Of a stretch of 50,737 bases of DNA, positions 8,210 through 16,875 are shown in pieces (the first letter of the stretch is position 1; each line of letters starts with the position of its first letter). The position numbers were made by a program, and so were the translations under genes. The notes beneath the pieces are model-generated. The model did not search any database and had not been told where the DNA came from. It saw nothing but the letters and a program-made list of their open reading frames with translations. This DNA comes from a virus. Location of the stretch: positions 1 through 50,737 of the IMG/VR virus record IMGVR_UViG_3300034190_000767; one strand, 5' to 3'.

Positions 8210-9031
8210 ATGGCCATACCTACAAGTAAATCAACATTCAAAGATTATTGTTTTAGGGCACTAGGTTCTGGTGTCATTGATATCAACGTGTCAGATGATC
8301 AAGCAGATGATCGTATTGACGAGGCATTGCAATTCTTTGCACAGTATCACTATGACGGTATTGAGAAGATGTATCTCAAACATCTTATTACCGAAGAAGA
8401 AGTTACGAGAGCAAGAGCAAACACAACATCAACCGGAACAGATACATCAGATAATTCCATCACCGCAACATTTCTGGAGGGTAATAACTTTATCCCGATG
8501 CCAAGTGCTGTTGTGTCTGTGATACAGGTATGGCCATTTACAGACACGGGCGGCGGTAGTAACATGTTTGATTTACGTTATCAGTTACGTCTCAATGATT
8601 TATTTGACCTTTCCTCTACGTCTGTCATTCAGTATCAGATGGCTATGGACAACTTAGACCTTCTAGAACATATTCTTGTGGGTGAGACACCGATCCGTTT
8701 CAATCAACATCAGAACCGTCTGTACATCGATGCAGATTGGGAGAATGACTTTACTGCTGGAACAGACTATATCATTGTCGAGTGTTATCGTAAACTAGAC
8801 CCAGCAACTTACACAGATATTTTTGACGACATCTATCTCAAGAGATATGCAACTGCACTAATCAAACAACAGTGGGGTGCGAACTTGTCTAAGTTTAGTG
8901 GTGTTGCAATGCTCGGTGGTGTTACCATGAATGGTGAAACTATTTACTCACAAGCACAGGAAGAGATTAATAAACTAGAAGAACAAATCGCACTTACGTT
9001 TGAGTTACCAGTAAATTACATGGTAGGATAA
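8210..9031 (+). CDS. 13: Neck protein gp13
   Basis: A 273-residue protein beginning MAIPTSKSTFKDYCFRALG, with NVSDDQADDRIDEALQFFAQYHYDG shortly after. This is the typical N-terminus of gp13 in marine T4-like phages (T4 gp13 is 309 residues). gp13 joins gp14 in the neck, which closes the filled head and accepts the tail. Its position directly before gp14 and gp15 agrees. It has its own late promoter at 8183. Confidence 0.85.
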   Translation: MAIPTSKSTFKDYCFRALGSGVIDINVSDDQADDRIDEALQFFAQYHYDGIEKMYLKHLITEEEVTRARANTTSTGTDTSDNSITATFLEGNNFIPMPSAVVSVIQVWPFTDTGGGSNMFDLRYQLRLNDLFDLSSTSVIQYQMAMDNLDLLEHILVGETPIRFNQHQNRLYIDADWENDFTAGTDYIIVECYRKLDPATYTDIFDDIYLKRYATALIKQQWGANLSKFSGVAMLGGVTMNGETIYSQAQEEINKLEEQIALTFELPVNYMVG

Positions 9032-9033
9032 TC

Positions 9034-9996
9034 ATGGCAGTTAATAAGCATTTCCATACAAATGGTGTGAGTGCGATTGCATCTGAACAGTCTCTATATG
9101 CTGACTTAGTTGCAGAAGCTATTCATCACAGAGGACACTCTGTATATTATCTTGACCGTACACTTGTTGCAGAAGATACTGTTCTTGGTGAAGATTCTTT
9201 GTCAAAATTTAACAAACAATCTCTTATTGAAATGTATATGGAAGACTCTGGTGGTGGGTTTGCTGGTCAACAAGAACTGATGACTCAATTTGGTTTGCAA
9301 AATCTAAGTGAAGCAACCTTCGTTGTAAGTAAGACAAAGTTCCAAGAGAAGACAAAGCAAATACAACTTGAGGATGGTACAGACTCATCTGAATCTGGTT
9401 CTGTTCAGTTGGAGTCTGGTACGGTAACTGACAGCACAATATCTTATATACTAAACGAAACTGATGCAACTGATTCTGACAGGCCCTTTGAGGGCGATGC
9501 AATTTATCATCCAGTACTAAAGAAATTGTTTCAGATTAATTTTGTAGATCATGATGACCCTTTTAACCAGTTAGATTCCAATCCTGTTTACAAGATGCGT
9601 TGTCGATTGTTCGATTATTCTTCTGATGAACTTAGTACAGGTATTACTGAAATTGATGCAATCGTAGATAATTTATCGGTTGCCAGTTCTGATTATCAGT
9701 TTACACTAGAAAATGAAAGTATTATTGGTCAGTCATTTACAATAGATATAAATGGATATACTTTAGATGCAACGAATGTTACCCTTGATGCTACAATAGT
9801 TGGCGCAGATCAAGACCCAACTTCGTTTGGTGAAAGTTTATTGCTTGAAGATGGTAGTTACATTATATCTGAGGAGTTTGTGCTTGGTGATGGTGTCATT
9901 GATAAAACTGCTCAGAACGAGTTGTTTGATGACTTAGATGATACTGTTCTAGACTTTAGTGAGTCAAATCCATTTGGTGATGCAGGAGGATTATAA
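9034..9996 (+). CDS. 14: Neck protein gp14, first of two tandem copies
   Basis: A 320-residue protein. SEQSLYADLVAEAIHHRGHSV, YYLDRTLVAEDTVLGEDSLSKF and KQSLIEMYMED correspond to T4 gp14 (LVEDLIIESIKFYGVDVHYL, LFGEDVLSKF), which is 256 residues. The extra length is mostly a Glu/Asp/Ser/Gly-rich segment (LEDGTDSSESGSVQLESGT) and a variable stretch at about 225-275. The next gene is a close paralogue. It starts 2 bases after gp13 stops, with TAGGAT as ribosome site, and its stop overlaps the next start as TAATG. gp14 forms the neck with gp13. Confidence 0.85.
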   Translation: MAVNKHFHTNGVSAIASEQSLYADLVAEAIHHRGHSVYYLDRTLVAEDTVLGEDSLSKFNKQSLIEMYMEDSGGGFAGQQELMTQFGLQNLSEATFVVSKTKFQEKTKQIQLEDGTDSSESGSVQLESGTVTDSTISYILNETDATDSDRPFEGDAIYHPVLKKLFQINFVDHDDPFNQLDSNPVYKMRCRLFDYSSDELSTGITEIDAIVDNLSVASSDYQFTLENESIIGQSFTIDINGYTLDATNVTLDATIVGADQDPTSFGESLLLEDGSYIISEEFVLGDGVIDKTAQNELFDDLDDTVLDFSESNPFGDAGGL

Positions 9997-10964
9997 TGAC
10001 TACAGGACAAGTTATTTCATCTGAACAATCACTATATGCAAACTTGATTGCAGAAGCAATTCAAATTCACGGACATGATGTATATTATCTTGACCGCACA
10101 CTAGTTGCAGAAGATACAGTTCTAGGAGAGGATTCTTTGTCTAAGTTCAACACTCAGGCTCCTATAGAAATGTATATGGAAAATTCTGATGGTGGATATG
10201 CTGGTGAACAAGAAGTGATAACTCAGTTTGGTTTAGAAAACCTAAGTGAAGCAACTTTTGTAGTTAGTAAAGTAAGATTTCAAGAGAAGACAAAACAAAT
10301 ACAAATTGAAGATGGTACAGATTCAACATCGTCTGGTTCAATTCTTTTAGAATCTGGGTCAATAGCAACATCTAAACTGGAAGGCGAAACATTTTATATT
10401 CTAAATGAAACGGATGCGACTGATGCTGATCGTCCTCTAGAGGGTGATGCAATTTATCATCCACTACTTAAAAAATTATTTGAGATTAACTTTGTAGATC
10501 ATGATGATCCTTTTCATCAACTTGATACCAATCCTGTTTATAAGATGCGATGTCGCCTGTTTGATTATGGGTCAGAGGAACTTGATACAGGCATTACAGA
10601 CATTGATGCGATTGAAGATTCTCTCTCAATTGCAAGTTCGGATTATCAATTTACTCTTGAACAGGCAACAGGAACTACAATTAACCAAGAAATCAGAATT
10701 GATCACGCAACCAGTGATGGTAGTGGATTACTTCTGGATGAAACAGATAGTGACAATATTATTGGTGAGGATGAGACTGATCTTGGTGGTGAGAGTATTC
10801 TACTTGAAACTGGTGGTGATGAATATCTCATACAGGAAGACTATATAGTAGGAGATGGAGTAACGGATAAGACAGCTCAAAATGAGTTGTTTGAAACATT
10901 GGATGATACGATACTGGACTTCAGTGAATCGAATCCATTTGGTGATGCAGGGAGTGCAGATTAA
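9996..10964 (+). CDS. 14: Neck protein gp14, second tandem copy
   Basis: A 322-residue paralogue of the preceding protein. Over the first ~100 residues from SEQSLYA about four in five positions are identical. The C-terminal ~35 residues (DKTAQNELF...SNPFGDAG) are also nearly the same. Residues about 230-275 differ, with repeats such as GLLLDETDSDNIIGEDETD and SILLETGGDEY. Both copies are intact and start codons overlap upstream stops on both sides, so both are likely made. T4 has one gp14. Two forms could build a mixed ring or specialise; that is inference. Confidence 0.85.
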   Translation: MTTGQVISSEQSLYANLIAEAIQIHGHDVYYLDRTLVAEDTVLGEDSLSKFNTQAPIEMYMENSDGGYAGEQEVITQFGLENLSEATFVVSKVRFQEKTKQIQIEDGTDSTSSGSILLESGSIATSKLEGETFYILNETDATDADRPLEGDAIYHPLLKKLFEINFVDHDDPFHQLDTNPVYKMRCRLFDYGSEELDTGITDIDAIEDSLSIASSDYQFTLEQATGTTINQEIRIDHATSDGSGLLLDETDSDNIIGEDETDLGGESILLETGGDEYLIQEDYIVGDGVTDKTAQNELFETLDDTILDFSESNPFGDAGSAD

Positions 10965-11764
10965 TGCTAGGACAACAATTTTACCACGAAACAGTACGCA
11001 ATGTCGTTGTTAGTTTCGGAACAATTTTTAATAATATTCAATTAGTTCGTAAGGATAACTCTGGTGTAATTCAACAGACTATGAAAGTGCCTTTGGCGTA
11101 TGGACCAAGGCAGAAGTTTCTTGTTCGTCTTGCTGATGATGCAGACCTTAGTAAAGCAGCTGCTGTAACACTACCCCGTATTGGTTTTGAAATTACAGGA
11201 CTTACCTACGACCCCGGCCGGAAACTAAATCGTGTACAGAAGTTTAAAAAAGTTAAGGGTGATAAGTCAGAACAGTTAGACACGCAATATATGCCTGTTC
11301 CATATAATATAAATTTTCAACTCTATATTCTTGCAAAGCAGTCTGATGATGCTCTACAAATTGTAGAACAAATTCTTCCATATTTTCAACCAGATTATAC
11401 AATCACGATGAATGATAATGCAGACATGGGTGTGAAAAAAGATATTCCTGTAATTCTAAATAGTATTTCTTATGAGGACGATTATCAGGGAGATTTTACA
11501 ACTCGCCGAGCAATTATTTACACAATGGATTTTACTTGTAAGTTCTATCTCTACGGCCCTGTTACATCTAGTAAGGTTATCAAGACAGTTCAGGTTGATG
11601 CATACACTGATATGCCTGATAAAGCACCTAAACGTCAACAGAGACTTACTGTTACACCAGACCCAACGAGTGCTGATGCAGATGATGATTTTGGTTTCAA
11701 TGAAGTTTATTCTTACTTTGAAGATGCGAAGAATCACAATCCAGTGACGGGTGAAGATGAGTGA
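10964..11764 (+). CDS. 15: Tail completion and sheath stabiliser gp15
   Basis: A 266-residue protein (T4 gp15 is 272). The start MLGQQFYHETVRNVVVSFGTIFNNIQLVRKD resembles T4 gp15 (GYFYNSSFRRYATLMGDLFSNI), and LPRIGFEITGLTYDP matches the conserved LPRI region. gp15 forms the hexameric terminator at the head end of the tail and binds gp14 in the neck. It follows gp14 with a 1-base overlap. The C-terminus is acidic. Its end overlaps the first PP-loop gene by 8 bases. Confidence 0.85.
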   Translation: MLGQQFYHETVRNVVVSFGTIFNNIQLVRKDNSGVIQQTMKVPLAYGPRQKFLVRLADDADLSKAAAVTLPRIGFEITGLTYDPGRKLNRVQKFKKVKGDKSEQLDTQYMPVPYNINFQLYILAKQSDDALQIVEQILPYFQPDYTITMNDNADMGVKKDIPVILNSISYEDDYQGDFTTRRAIIYTMDFTCKFYLYGPVTSSKVIKTVQVDAYTDMPDKAPKRQQRLTVTPDPTSADADDDFGFNEVYSYFEDAKNHNPVTGEDE

Positions 11765-12545
11765 TAAAATACTTATGCCATTCTCCGGCGGCATAAACTC
11801 AACATACTCACTTTATCGTTGGTTAACGGAGACTGACGTTGATATTTTTGTTCGATATGGAGTTGATCGTTTTGAATCTGATGATTTCAATGCAAAAGAA
11901 TTTGATAGAATTCAAAAAATATCAAAGTTTCTTAAAAAAGAATATCGTGATTTTGATTTAGAACTTGGCGAGTTTCCCAAAGAATATGTAAAGGAACAGA
12001 TTCCAATCCGGCCGGGATTTAAAAAAGGAAAATATGATATTGGTGCTCTTAGGCCACGTTATGCTGGATACATCAATTGGTGTTTTGAAACAGGAGCAGA
12101 TGGAATATCTATAGGAATATGTTTAGAAAATACATCAACTCAGGGTTATGAAGTAAGTCGTCGGGAATCTGGTATTGAAAATATTGGTGTTGATATATAT
12201 TTGGGTGGTGTAAGAGAACTAATTCCAGTATCAATTGGTGATAATTTTAATTATGATGAGGTTGCAAAAGACATGACGGGTCGATTTGAACAGTATGAGT
12301 TCTTACCAAAAGAACTACAAGACTTGTGTATTAGGAATAATTCAGAGAGTCGTGCTGGGCGTGAAATGTCATATTGGAAAACCTATGAAAAATTTATTAA
12401 TGAAGGCAAGACAGGAAGGGACTTTGATTTGTATTGTGCCAAACACGGCAGTTATGGTCCTTGGAGACATGAAGCTGATCCAGAGACTTATATGTATAGG
12501 GGCCGAGGTGAGGATGGAAATTTACATTATTTACTTTATGAATAA
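11757..12545 (+). CDS. QueC-like PP-loop protein, Cys-less tandem copy
   Basis: Start taken at ATG 11757 rather than the GTG two codons upstream. The 262-residue product starts MSDKILMPFSGGINSTYSLY, a PP-loop (residues 10-16 SGGINST; the usual Asp of SGGxDS is Asn). It is a tandem paralogue of the next gene. Where the paralogue has four cysteines this one reads LCIRNNSESRAGREMSYWKT, with a single Cys, so a zinc site is absent. The shared C-terminal TYEKFINEGKTGRDFDLYC is conserved. PP-loop enzymes adenylate a substrate carbonyl; the substrate is unknown here. It sits between gp15 and gp16, where T4 has no gene. Confidence 0.6.
   Translation: MSDKILMPFSGGINSTYSLYRWLTETDVDIFVRYGVDRFESDDFNAKEFDRIQKISKFLKKEYRDFDLELGEFPKEYVKEQIPIRPGFKKGKYDIGALRPRYAGYINWCFETGADGISIGICLENTSTQGYEVSRRESGIENIGVDIYLGGVRELIPVSIGDNFNYDEVAKDMTGRFEQYEFLPKELQDLCIRNNSESRAGREMSYWKTYEKFINEGKTGRDFDLYCAKHGSYGPWRHEADPETYMYRGRGEDGNLHYLLYE
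11802..11846 (+). repeat. 45-base identical block, copy 1 (PP-loop genes)
   Basis: Identical to 12601-12645, including all third codon positions, although the two genes diverge strongly afterwards. Confidence 0.9.
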
Positions 12546-12561
12546 GGAAGGTTTTTGAAAA

Positions 12562-13371
12562 ATGAAAATACTTATACCATTTTCTGGAGGGATTAACTCT
12601 ACATACTCACTTTATCGTTGGTTAACGGAGACTGACGTTGATATTGTTGCAAGAGGCGCTTATGATGAATTTGAGAGTGAAGAATATAATTCTAGAGAAA
12701 TTAAAAAATTAAGAGAAATTGTTATTTTTTTGAAATCCGAGGTTAGAGATTTTGATTTTCAAATGGTAAATTGGTCAATTGATTACGTTGAAGAACGTAT
12801 ACCAATTAGACCCGGCTTCTCTAGTAAGTATAATGTAGGTGCTCTCAAACCAAGATACGAAACTTTTCCTTTATGGATTAAAGAAACGGATGCTGATGCA
12901 ATATCAATAGGAGTATCGTTAGAAAATACAGCACTGGACGTTGGTTATAATACATTACGTTCTATAGTTGAACCAACTGGTGTTGATATTTACTTGGCCG
13001 GTATTCGTGATCTAACACCAGTTCCACAGGGCGATGATTTTGATTGGGATGATATAAGTTTAAAAATTATAGGTAGGTTTGAGCAATACGAGTCAATACC
13101 AAAAGAGTTACAAAGTTTAGTTGTCAAATGTGATTTGAATACATGTGAAGACAATCAATGTCGTACATGCGCTTACCAAAGAACCTATGAAAAATTTATT
13201 AGTGAAGGCAAGACAGGAAGAGACTTTGATTTGTATTGTGCCAAAAAAGGAAGTTATGGTCCTTGGAGACATGAAGCAGACCCAAAAACTTATTATTATC
13301 GTGGTGCATTAAAAAGAAGAAATGGTGAAAATGATAAAAAAACTGCTCTTCCATATCTAACATATAAGTAA
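12562..13371 (+). CDS. QueC-like PP-loop protein, Cys-bearing tandem copy
   Basis: A 269-residue protein with ATG after AAGGAAGG. PP-loop at residues 8-14 (SGGINST, Asn for Asp). Cys190, Cys195, Cys200 and Cys203 form a zinc-type cluster placed as in QueC-family enzymes (CxnCxxC before a conserved TYEKF helix). A 45-base block near the start (12601-12645) is identical to 11802-11846 in the preceding gene, and the 3' part is also nearly identical, while the middle is diverged. The chemistry could be ATP-dependent amidation or nitrile formation as in 7-deazaguanine synthesis, but no queD, queE or folE partner is visible in this window. Confidence 0.6.
   Translation: MKILIPFSGGINSTYSLYRWLTETDVDIVARGAYDEFESEEYNSREIKKLREIVIFLKSEVRDFDFQMVNWSIDYVEERIPIRPGFSSKYNVGALKPRYETFPLWIKETDADAISIGVSLENTALDVGYNTLRSIVEPTGVDIYLAGIRDLTPVPQGDDFDWDDISLKIIGRFEQYESIPKELQSLVVKCDLNTCEDNQCRTCAYQRTYEKFISEGKTGRDFDLYCAKKGSYGPWRHEADPKTYYYRGALKRRNGENDKKTALPYLTYK
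12601..12645 (+). repeat. 45-base identical block, copy 2 (PP-loop genes)
   Basis: Partner of 11802-11846. It encodes the helix right after the PP-loop. Confidence 0.9.
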
Positions 13372-13383
13372 AGGATATGTCAT

Positions 13384-13809
13384 ATGGTAAATGAAATAGA
13401 TAAAGCGCTTGGAGTGGTTGGGGATGTTATTCCACCAGAAGCTTCTTTAAACCCAAAAACTAAAATGTCTGATGTTTCTCGTTATCCAGTAGAACTGGAA
13501 GATGACGAAGATATTGATGCTGATTACAAATACCAAAGAGAGAACTTCTATCGATTGGTTGAACAGGGTTCCACTGCGATTGAGGGTATCCTTGAACTTG
13601 CCAAAGAGGGTGAACACCCAAGGGCATACGAGGTTGCTGGACAGTTAATCAAGAATGTTGCAGAGGTTACTGAAAAACTAGGCGACTTACAAGAGAAGAT
13701 GAAAAAACTCAAAGAGGTTCCCAATAACGCACCGAAGAGTGTTACGAATGCATTGTTTGTTGGCAGCACTGCTGAGTTACAAAAAATGTTGAAAGGTAAA
13801 AGTGACTAA
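13384..13809 (+). CDS. 16: Terminase small subunit gp16
   Basis: A 141-residue protein. The central helices (YQRENFYRLVEQGSTAIEGIL, then ELAKEGEHPRAYEVAGQLIK, then VAEVTEKLGDLQEKMKKL) match the T4 gp16 central oligomerisation core (ETAKNADSPRHMEVFATLM). The end ATNALFVGSTAELQKML-like motif (residues about 121-136, VTNALFVGSTAELQKML) corresponds to T4 NATVFMGSPTELMD. gp16 forms a ring that regulates the gp17 packaging motor and recognises DNA. In T4 the gene abuts gene 17; here two enzyme genes separate them. Its end overlaps the next GTG start by 8 bases. Confidence 0.9.
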   Translation: MVNEIDKALGVVGDVIPPEASLNPKTKMSDVSRYPVELEDDEDIDADYKYQRENFYRLVEQGSTAIEGILELAKEGEHPRAYEVAGQLIKNVAEVTEKLGDLQEKMKKLKEVPNNAPKSVTNALFVGSTAELQKMLKGKSD

Positions 13810-14806
13810 AGTTATATATTATTATTCACATTCTTTTCCAGAAATAATGAAGAGAGATGAGTACAGGTTAGCAACTAATTTTGGTCTACACTCTCCACGT
13901 TTTAGAATTGGTTTTGATAATCAATTTGATCTGGTTGAGAATCCTTTTACAGAGTTTCCAACAAATTTTACATCAACCTTCGAAGATTTAACTAATCGCA
14001 GGGCTGTAGAGCTATGGGATATTGGCAAACCAATAAGATTATGGTGGTCAGGTGGTATAGACAGTACATGTGCATTGGTAAGTCTTCTGAAAACTAGAAG
14101 ATTGGATACAAGCCTTACTGTGTATCTATCAAAAGCTAGTGTGCAAGAAAATCCACGTTTTTATGATTTGTTAGTTAATAATAAAATTAATTTGCAGTGG
14201 CATTCTCACGATAACTATGTTCATAACAATGATGAGTTATGGAACGGACAAACAATCAATGTGAATGGTGGCGGTGGAGATGAACTGTTTCTTGCAATAT
14301 CGTCAAAAGTGTCTATGGAGGAGTTCTTTAAAATCAAAGATGAGAGTTGGATTCATCTTATGAAAAATCCTGATATGTTGAATACAGCAGAAAAGTATAT
14401 TGATATGTCTCCGTACAAACCAGAAACGTGTTGGGAGTTCCTTTGGTGGTTAGCAAGGAGTATAGATGATTTATTGTCAGTATATTTCTCACCAAGATTT
14501 TTAAAAGACCCATCCGTGTATCACTTAGAATACTCATTTTTCTATACAGATTATTTTGATAAGTGGGCTTTATCTAATCCATATGTAGGGCATAACGGTG
14601 ACTATAGAACATATAAATGGCCGATGAAAAGATACATATATGATTATGATAAGAATGAAGATTACTTGTATACAAAACAGAAGGAAAGTTCCTTTCCCTC
14701 AGTTGTTCTGGAGCAAACGCAAATCCAATATCTAGGGGCGTCTCGTAATGAATATGTTCTTAATAGTATTGTGTATGAAGATGGTACATACGTTAGATAT
14801 AAATAG
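13802..14806 (+). CDS. Asparagine-synthetase-like PP-loop ATPase
   Basis: A 334-residue protein with GTG start inside the end of gp16. RLWWSGGIDSTCALVSLL (about residues 77-94) is an intact PP-loop, SGGIDST. NVNGGGGDELFLAIS (about 155-170) corresponds to the G-E-G-x-DELF motif of asparagine synthetase C-terminal domains. There is no N-terminal glutaminase domain (no Cys2), so it would need ammonia or another amine donor, or make a different amide. It is distinct from the three QueC-like proteins. It lies between the two terminase subunits, and its last codons contain the late promoter for the next gene. Confidence 0.6.
   Translation: MTKVIYYYSHSFPEIMKRDEYRLATNFGLHSPRFRIGFDNQFDLVENPFTEFPTNFTSTFEDLTNRRAVELWDIGKPIRLWWSGGIDSTCALVSLLKTRRLDTSLTVYLSKASVQENPRFYDLLVNNKINLQWHSHDNYVHNNDELWNGQTINVNGGGGDELFLAISSKVSMEEFFKIKDESWIHLMKNPDMLNTAEKYIDMSPYKPETCWEFLWWLARSIDDLLSVYFSPRFLKDPSVYHLEYSFFYTDYFDKWALSNPYVGHNGDYRTYKWPMKRYIYDYDKNEDYLYTKQKESSFPSVVLEQTQIQYLGASRNEYVLNSIVYEDGTYVRYK
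14798..14805 (+). promoter_or_regulatory. T4-type late promoter before the nuclease/gp17 genes
   Basis: Perfect TATAAATA overlapping the end of the PP-loop gene. It is followed by AAGGAG (14810-14815) and ATG 14822. It would let gp17 be transcribed independently of gp16. Confidence 0.75.
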
Positions 14807-14821
14807 AACAAGGAGACGATT

Positions 14822-15232
14822 ATGTATGAGTATCCATGTAAAATCATTAAGGTAATAGACGGAGATACCGCCGATGTGGACATTGATCTTGGTTTCGGTG
14901 TGTGGTTGAAGAAACAGAGGATTCGTTTCTACGGTGTTGACACACCTGAGTCAAGGACAAGTGACAAAGAAGAAAAGGTCTATGGCCTGATGGCAAAGGA
15001 GTTTGTACAGAAACATCTTCCTTTGGATTCGATACAGGTTCTACGCACTAGGAAAGATGGTAAGGGAAAATATGGTCGTATTCTTGGTGAGTTTGTCATA
15101 GGTGATACAACACTAAATCAGTTGTTAATTGACACACACAATGCGGTTGCATACTACGGGCAGTCTAAAGAAGACATTGCAGAAGAGCATTTAAGAAACA
15201 GAGAACTTGTGAGTGTAGAGAATTATCCGTAA
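14822..15232 (+). CDS. Thermonuclease-like (SNase-fold) nuclease
   Basis: A 136-residue protein of the staphylococcal nuclease family. KVIDGDTADVDIDLG (residues 10-24) provides the first acidic ligands, RIRFYGVDTPESR (33-45) provides an Arg, Asp40, Thr41 and Glu43, and KYGRILGE (83-90) provides the second catalytic Arg86. All usual catalytic groups are present. It has no signal peptide, so it acts in the infected cell: host DNA degradation, phage DNA processing or nucleotide recycling. It is fused to the terminase transcript, its stop overlapping gp17's start by one base. Placement beside the packaging nuclease is notable, but a packaging role is inference. Confidence 0.85.
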   Translation: MYEYPCKIIKVIDGDTADVDIDLGFGVWLKKQRIRFYGVDTPESRTSDKEEKVYGLMAKEFVQKHLPLDSIQVLRTRKDGKGKYGRILGEFVIGDTTLNQLLIDTHNAVAYYGQSKEDIAEEHLRNRELVSVENYP

Positions 15233-16875
15233 TGCCTGATATTACTTACCTCGGCAATCCAAACCTAAAGAAAGCTAATGTCGCCCAGAACTGGACGAAA
15301 GAAGAACTTGTTGAGTACCAGAGGTGTATGGATAGTCCTCAGTATTTTATTGAGAACTATGTAAAGATTGTCTCTTTGGATGAGGGTCTTGTGCCTTTTA
15401 AAATGTATGACTTCCAGAAAGAAATGGTAGGGACATTTCATAACAATCGTTTCACTATCTGTAAGTTACCCAGACAGTCAGGCAAGTCTACCGTCATGGT
15501 TTCATATCTGTTGCACTATGCGTTGTTTAATGCAAGTGTTAATATCGCAATACTTGCGAACAAGGCTGCAACTGCTCGTGACCTACTATCACGTTTGCAA
15601 CTTGCGTATGAACATCTACCGAAGTGGTTACAACAGGGAGTAATGAGTTGGAATAAAGGTTCCTTGGAGTTAGAAAATGGTTCAAAGATACTTGCCTCAT
15701 CTACTAGTGCTAGTGCTGTTCGTGGTGGCAGTTACAACATCATTTTTCTGGACGAATTCGCCTATGTACCCTCAAACGTGGCAGAGCAATTTTTTTCCTC
15801 TGTGTACCCCACAATTTCATCTGGTAAGACAACAAAAGTAATGATCGTCTCCACCCCGCATGGTATGAACATGTTCTATAAACTATGGGTGGATGCAGAA
15901 GAACAGAGAAACGAGTACATTCCTATTGAGGTACATTGGAGTGAGGTGCCGGGCAGAGACGAAGCGTGGAAAGAACAGACGATTAAGAATACCTCTCAAG
16001 CGCAGTTCAATACAGAATTTGAGTGTGAGTTCCTTGGTTCTATTGATACACTTATCGCACCGTATAAACTGAAACAACTGACATATCGTTCACCAATACA
16101 GTCTAGTGCGGGTCTAGATGTTCATGTTGCTCCACAACCAGACCATACATACGTTCTCGTTGCAGATGTTGCGAGAGGTACATCAAACGATTATTCTGCG
16201 TTTGTGGTTGTGGATGTAAGTGAAATACCATATAGAGTGGTCGCAAAGTTTAGAGACAATGAACTGAAACCCCTTATATTTCCATCCAAGATTTATGATG
16301 TTGCAAGAGCATACAATCAAGCATTCGTATTGATTGAGGTTAATGACATAGGAGAACAGGTTGCTAGTGCGATGCAGTTTGACTTGGAGTATGACAACCT
16401 TATTATGGCAAGTATGCGTGGGCGAGCGGGACAGGTCATTGGAGCAGGGTTCAGTGGTGGTCGAGCGCAGTTGGGGGTAAGAACAACTAAGGCTGTAAAA
16501 AAGATTGGTTGTTCTAATCTCAAACAGTTGGTTGAGGATAATAAACTTATTCTTGAGGATTATGACTGTATCAACGAACTTTCTACCTTTATTGTTAAGG
16601 GTCAATCATTTGAAGCAGACGATGGGTGCAATGATGATTTGGTTGCGTGTCTCTTTATATTTGCGTGGTTGACAGACCAGACATACTTCAAGGAATTAAC
16701 TAACAACGATATTCGACGGGTCATGATGAATGAACAACAGGACATGCTTGAACAGGATATGGCACCATTTGGTTTTGTTGTGAATGGTCTTGAGGATGAG
16801 AATATAGGTGAGATGGTTGATGAGTACGGAACTCGTTGGGCTCCTATTATTAGAGATAGTTCTACGAGTTGGTAA
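15232..16875 (+). CDS. 17: Terminase large subunit gp17
   Basis: A 547-residue packaging motor. Walker A is KLPRQSGKS (about residues 79-86), as in T4 PRQLGKT. Walker B with the catalytic Glu is IIFLDEFAY (170-178). The nuclease domain opens with VLVADVARGTSNDYSAF (about 308-324), where Asp312 is the expected metal ligand; a later DDLVACLFIFAWL supplies further acids. gp17 powers DNA translocation into the prohead and cuts the concatemer. Length is close to T4 gp17 (610). Its stop codon directly abuts the stop of the convergent ABC permease gene with no gap and no visible terminator. Confidence 0.95.
   Translation: MPDITYLGNPNLKKANVAQNWTKEELVEYQRCMDSPQYFIENYVKIVSLDEGLVPFKMYDFQKEMVGTFHNNRFTICKLPRQSGKSTVMVSYLLHYALFNASVNIAILANKAATARDLLSRLQLAYEHLPKWLQQGVMSWNKGSLELENGSKILASSTSASAVRGGSYNIIFLDEFAYVPSNVAEQFFSSVYPTISSGKTTKVMIVSTPHGMNMFYKLWVDAEEQRNEYIPIEVHWSEVPGRDEAWKEQTIKNTSQAQFNTEFECEFLGSIDTLIAPYKLKQLTYRSPIQSSAGLDVHVAPQPDHTYVLVADVARGTSNDYSAFVVVDVSEIPYRVVAKFRDNELKPLIFPSKIYDVARAYNQAFVLIEVNDIGEQVASAMQFDLEYDNLIMASMRGRAGQVIGAGFSGGRAQLGVRTTKAVKKIGCSNLKQLVEDNKLILEDYDCINELSTFIVKGQSFEADDGCNDDLVACLFIFAWLTDQTYFKELTNNDIRRVMMNEQQDMLEQDMAPFGFVVNGLEDENIGEMVDEYGTRWAPIIRDSSTSW

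Noticed and set aside
10501-10848. Open frame within the second gp14 copy in another phase
   Set aside because: Low-complexity Leu/Ile-rich translation and complete overlap with a strongly supported gene.
11751-11756. GTG start two codons upstream for the first tandem PP-loop gene
   Set aside because: The ATG at 11757 gives a start that matches its paralogue and reduces overlap with gp15.
16183-16605. Minus-strand open frame across gp17
   Set aside because: It lies wholly opposite the conserved terminase nuclease domain and has no motif; a shadow frame.
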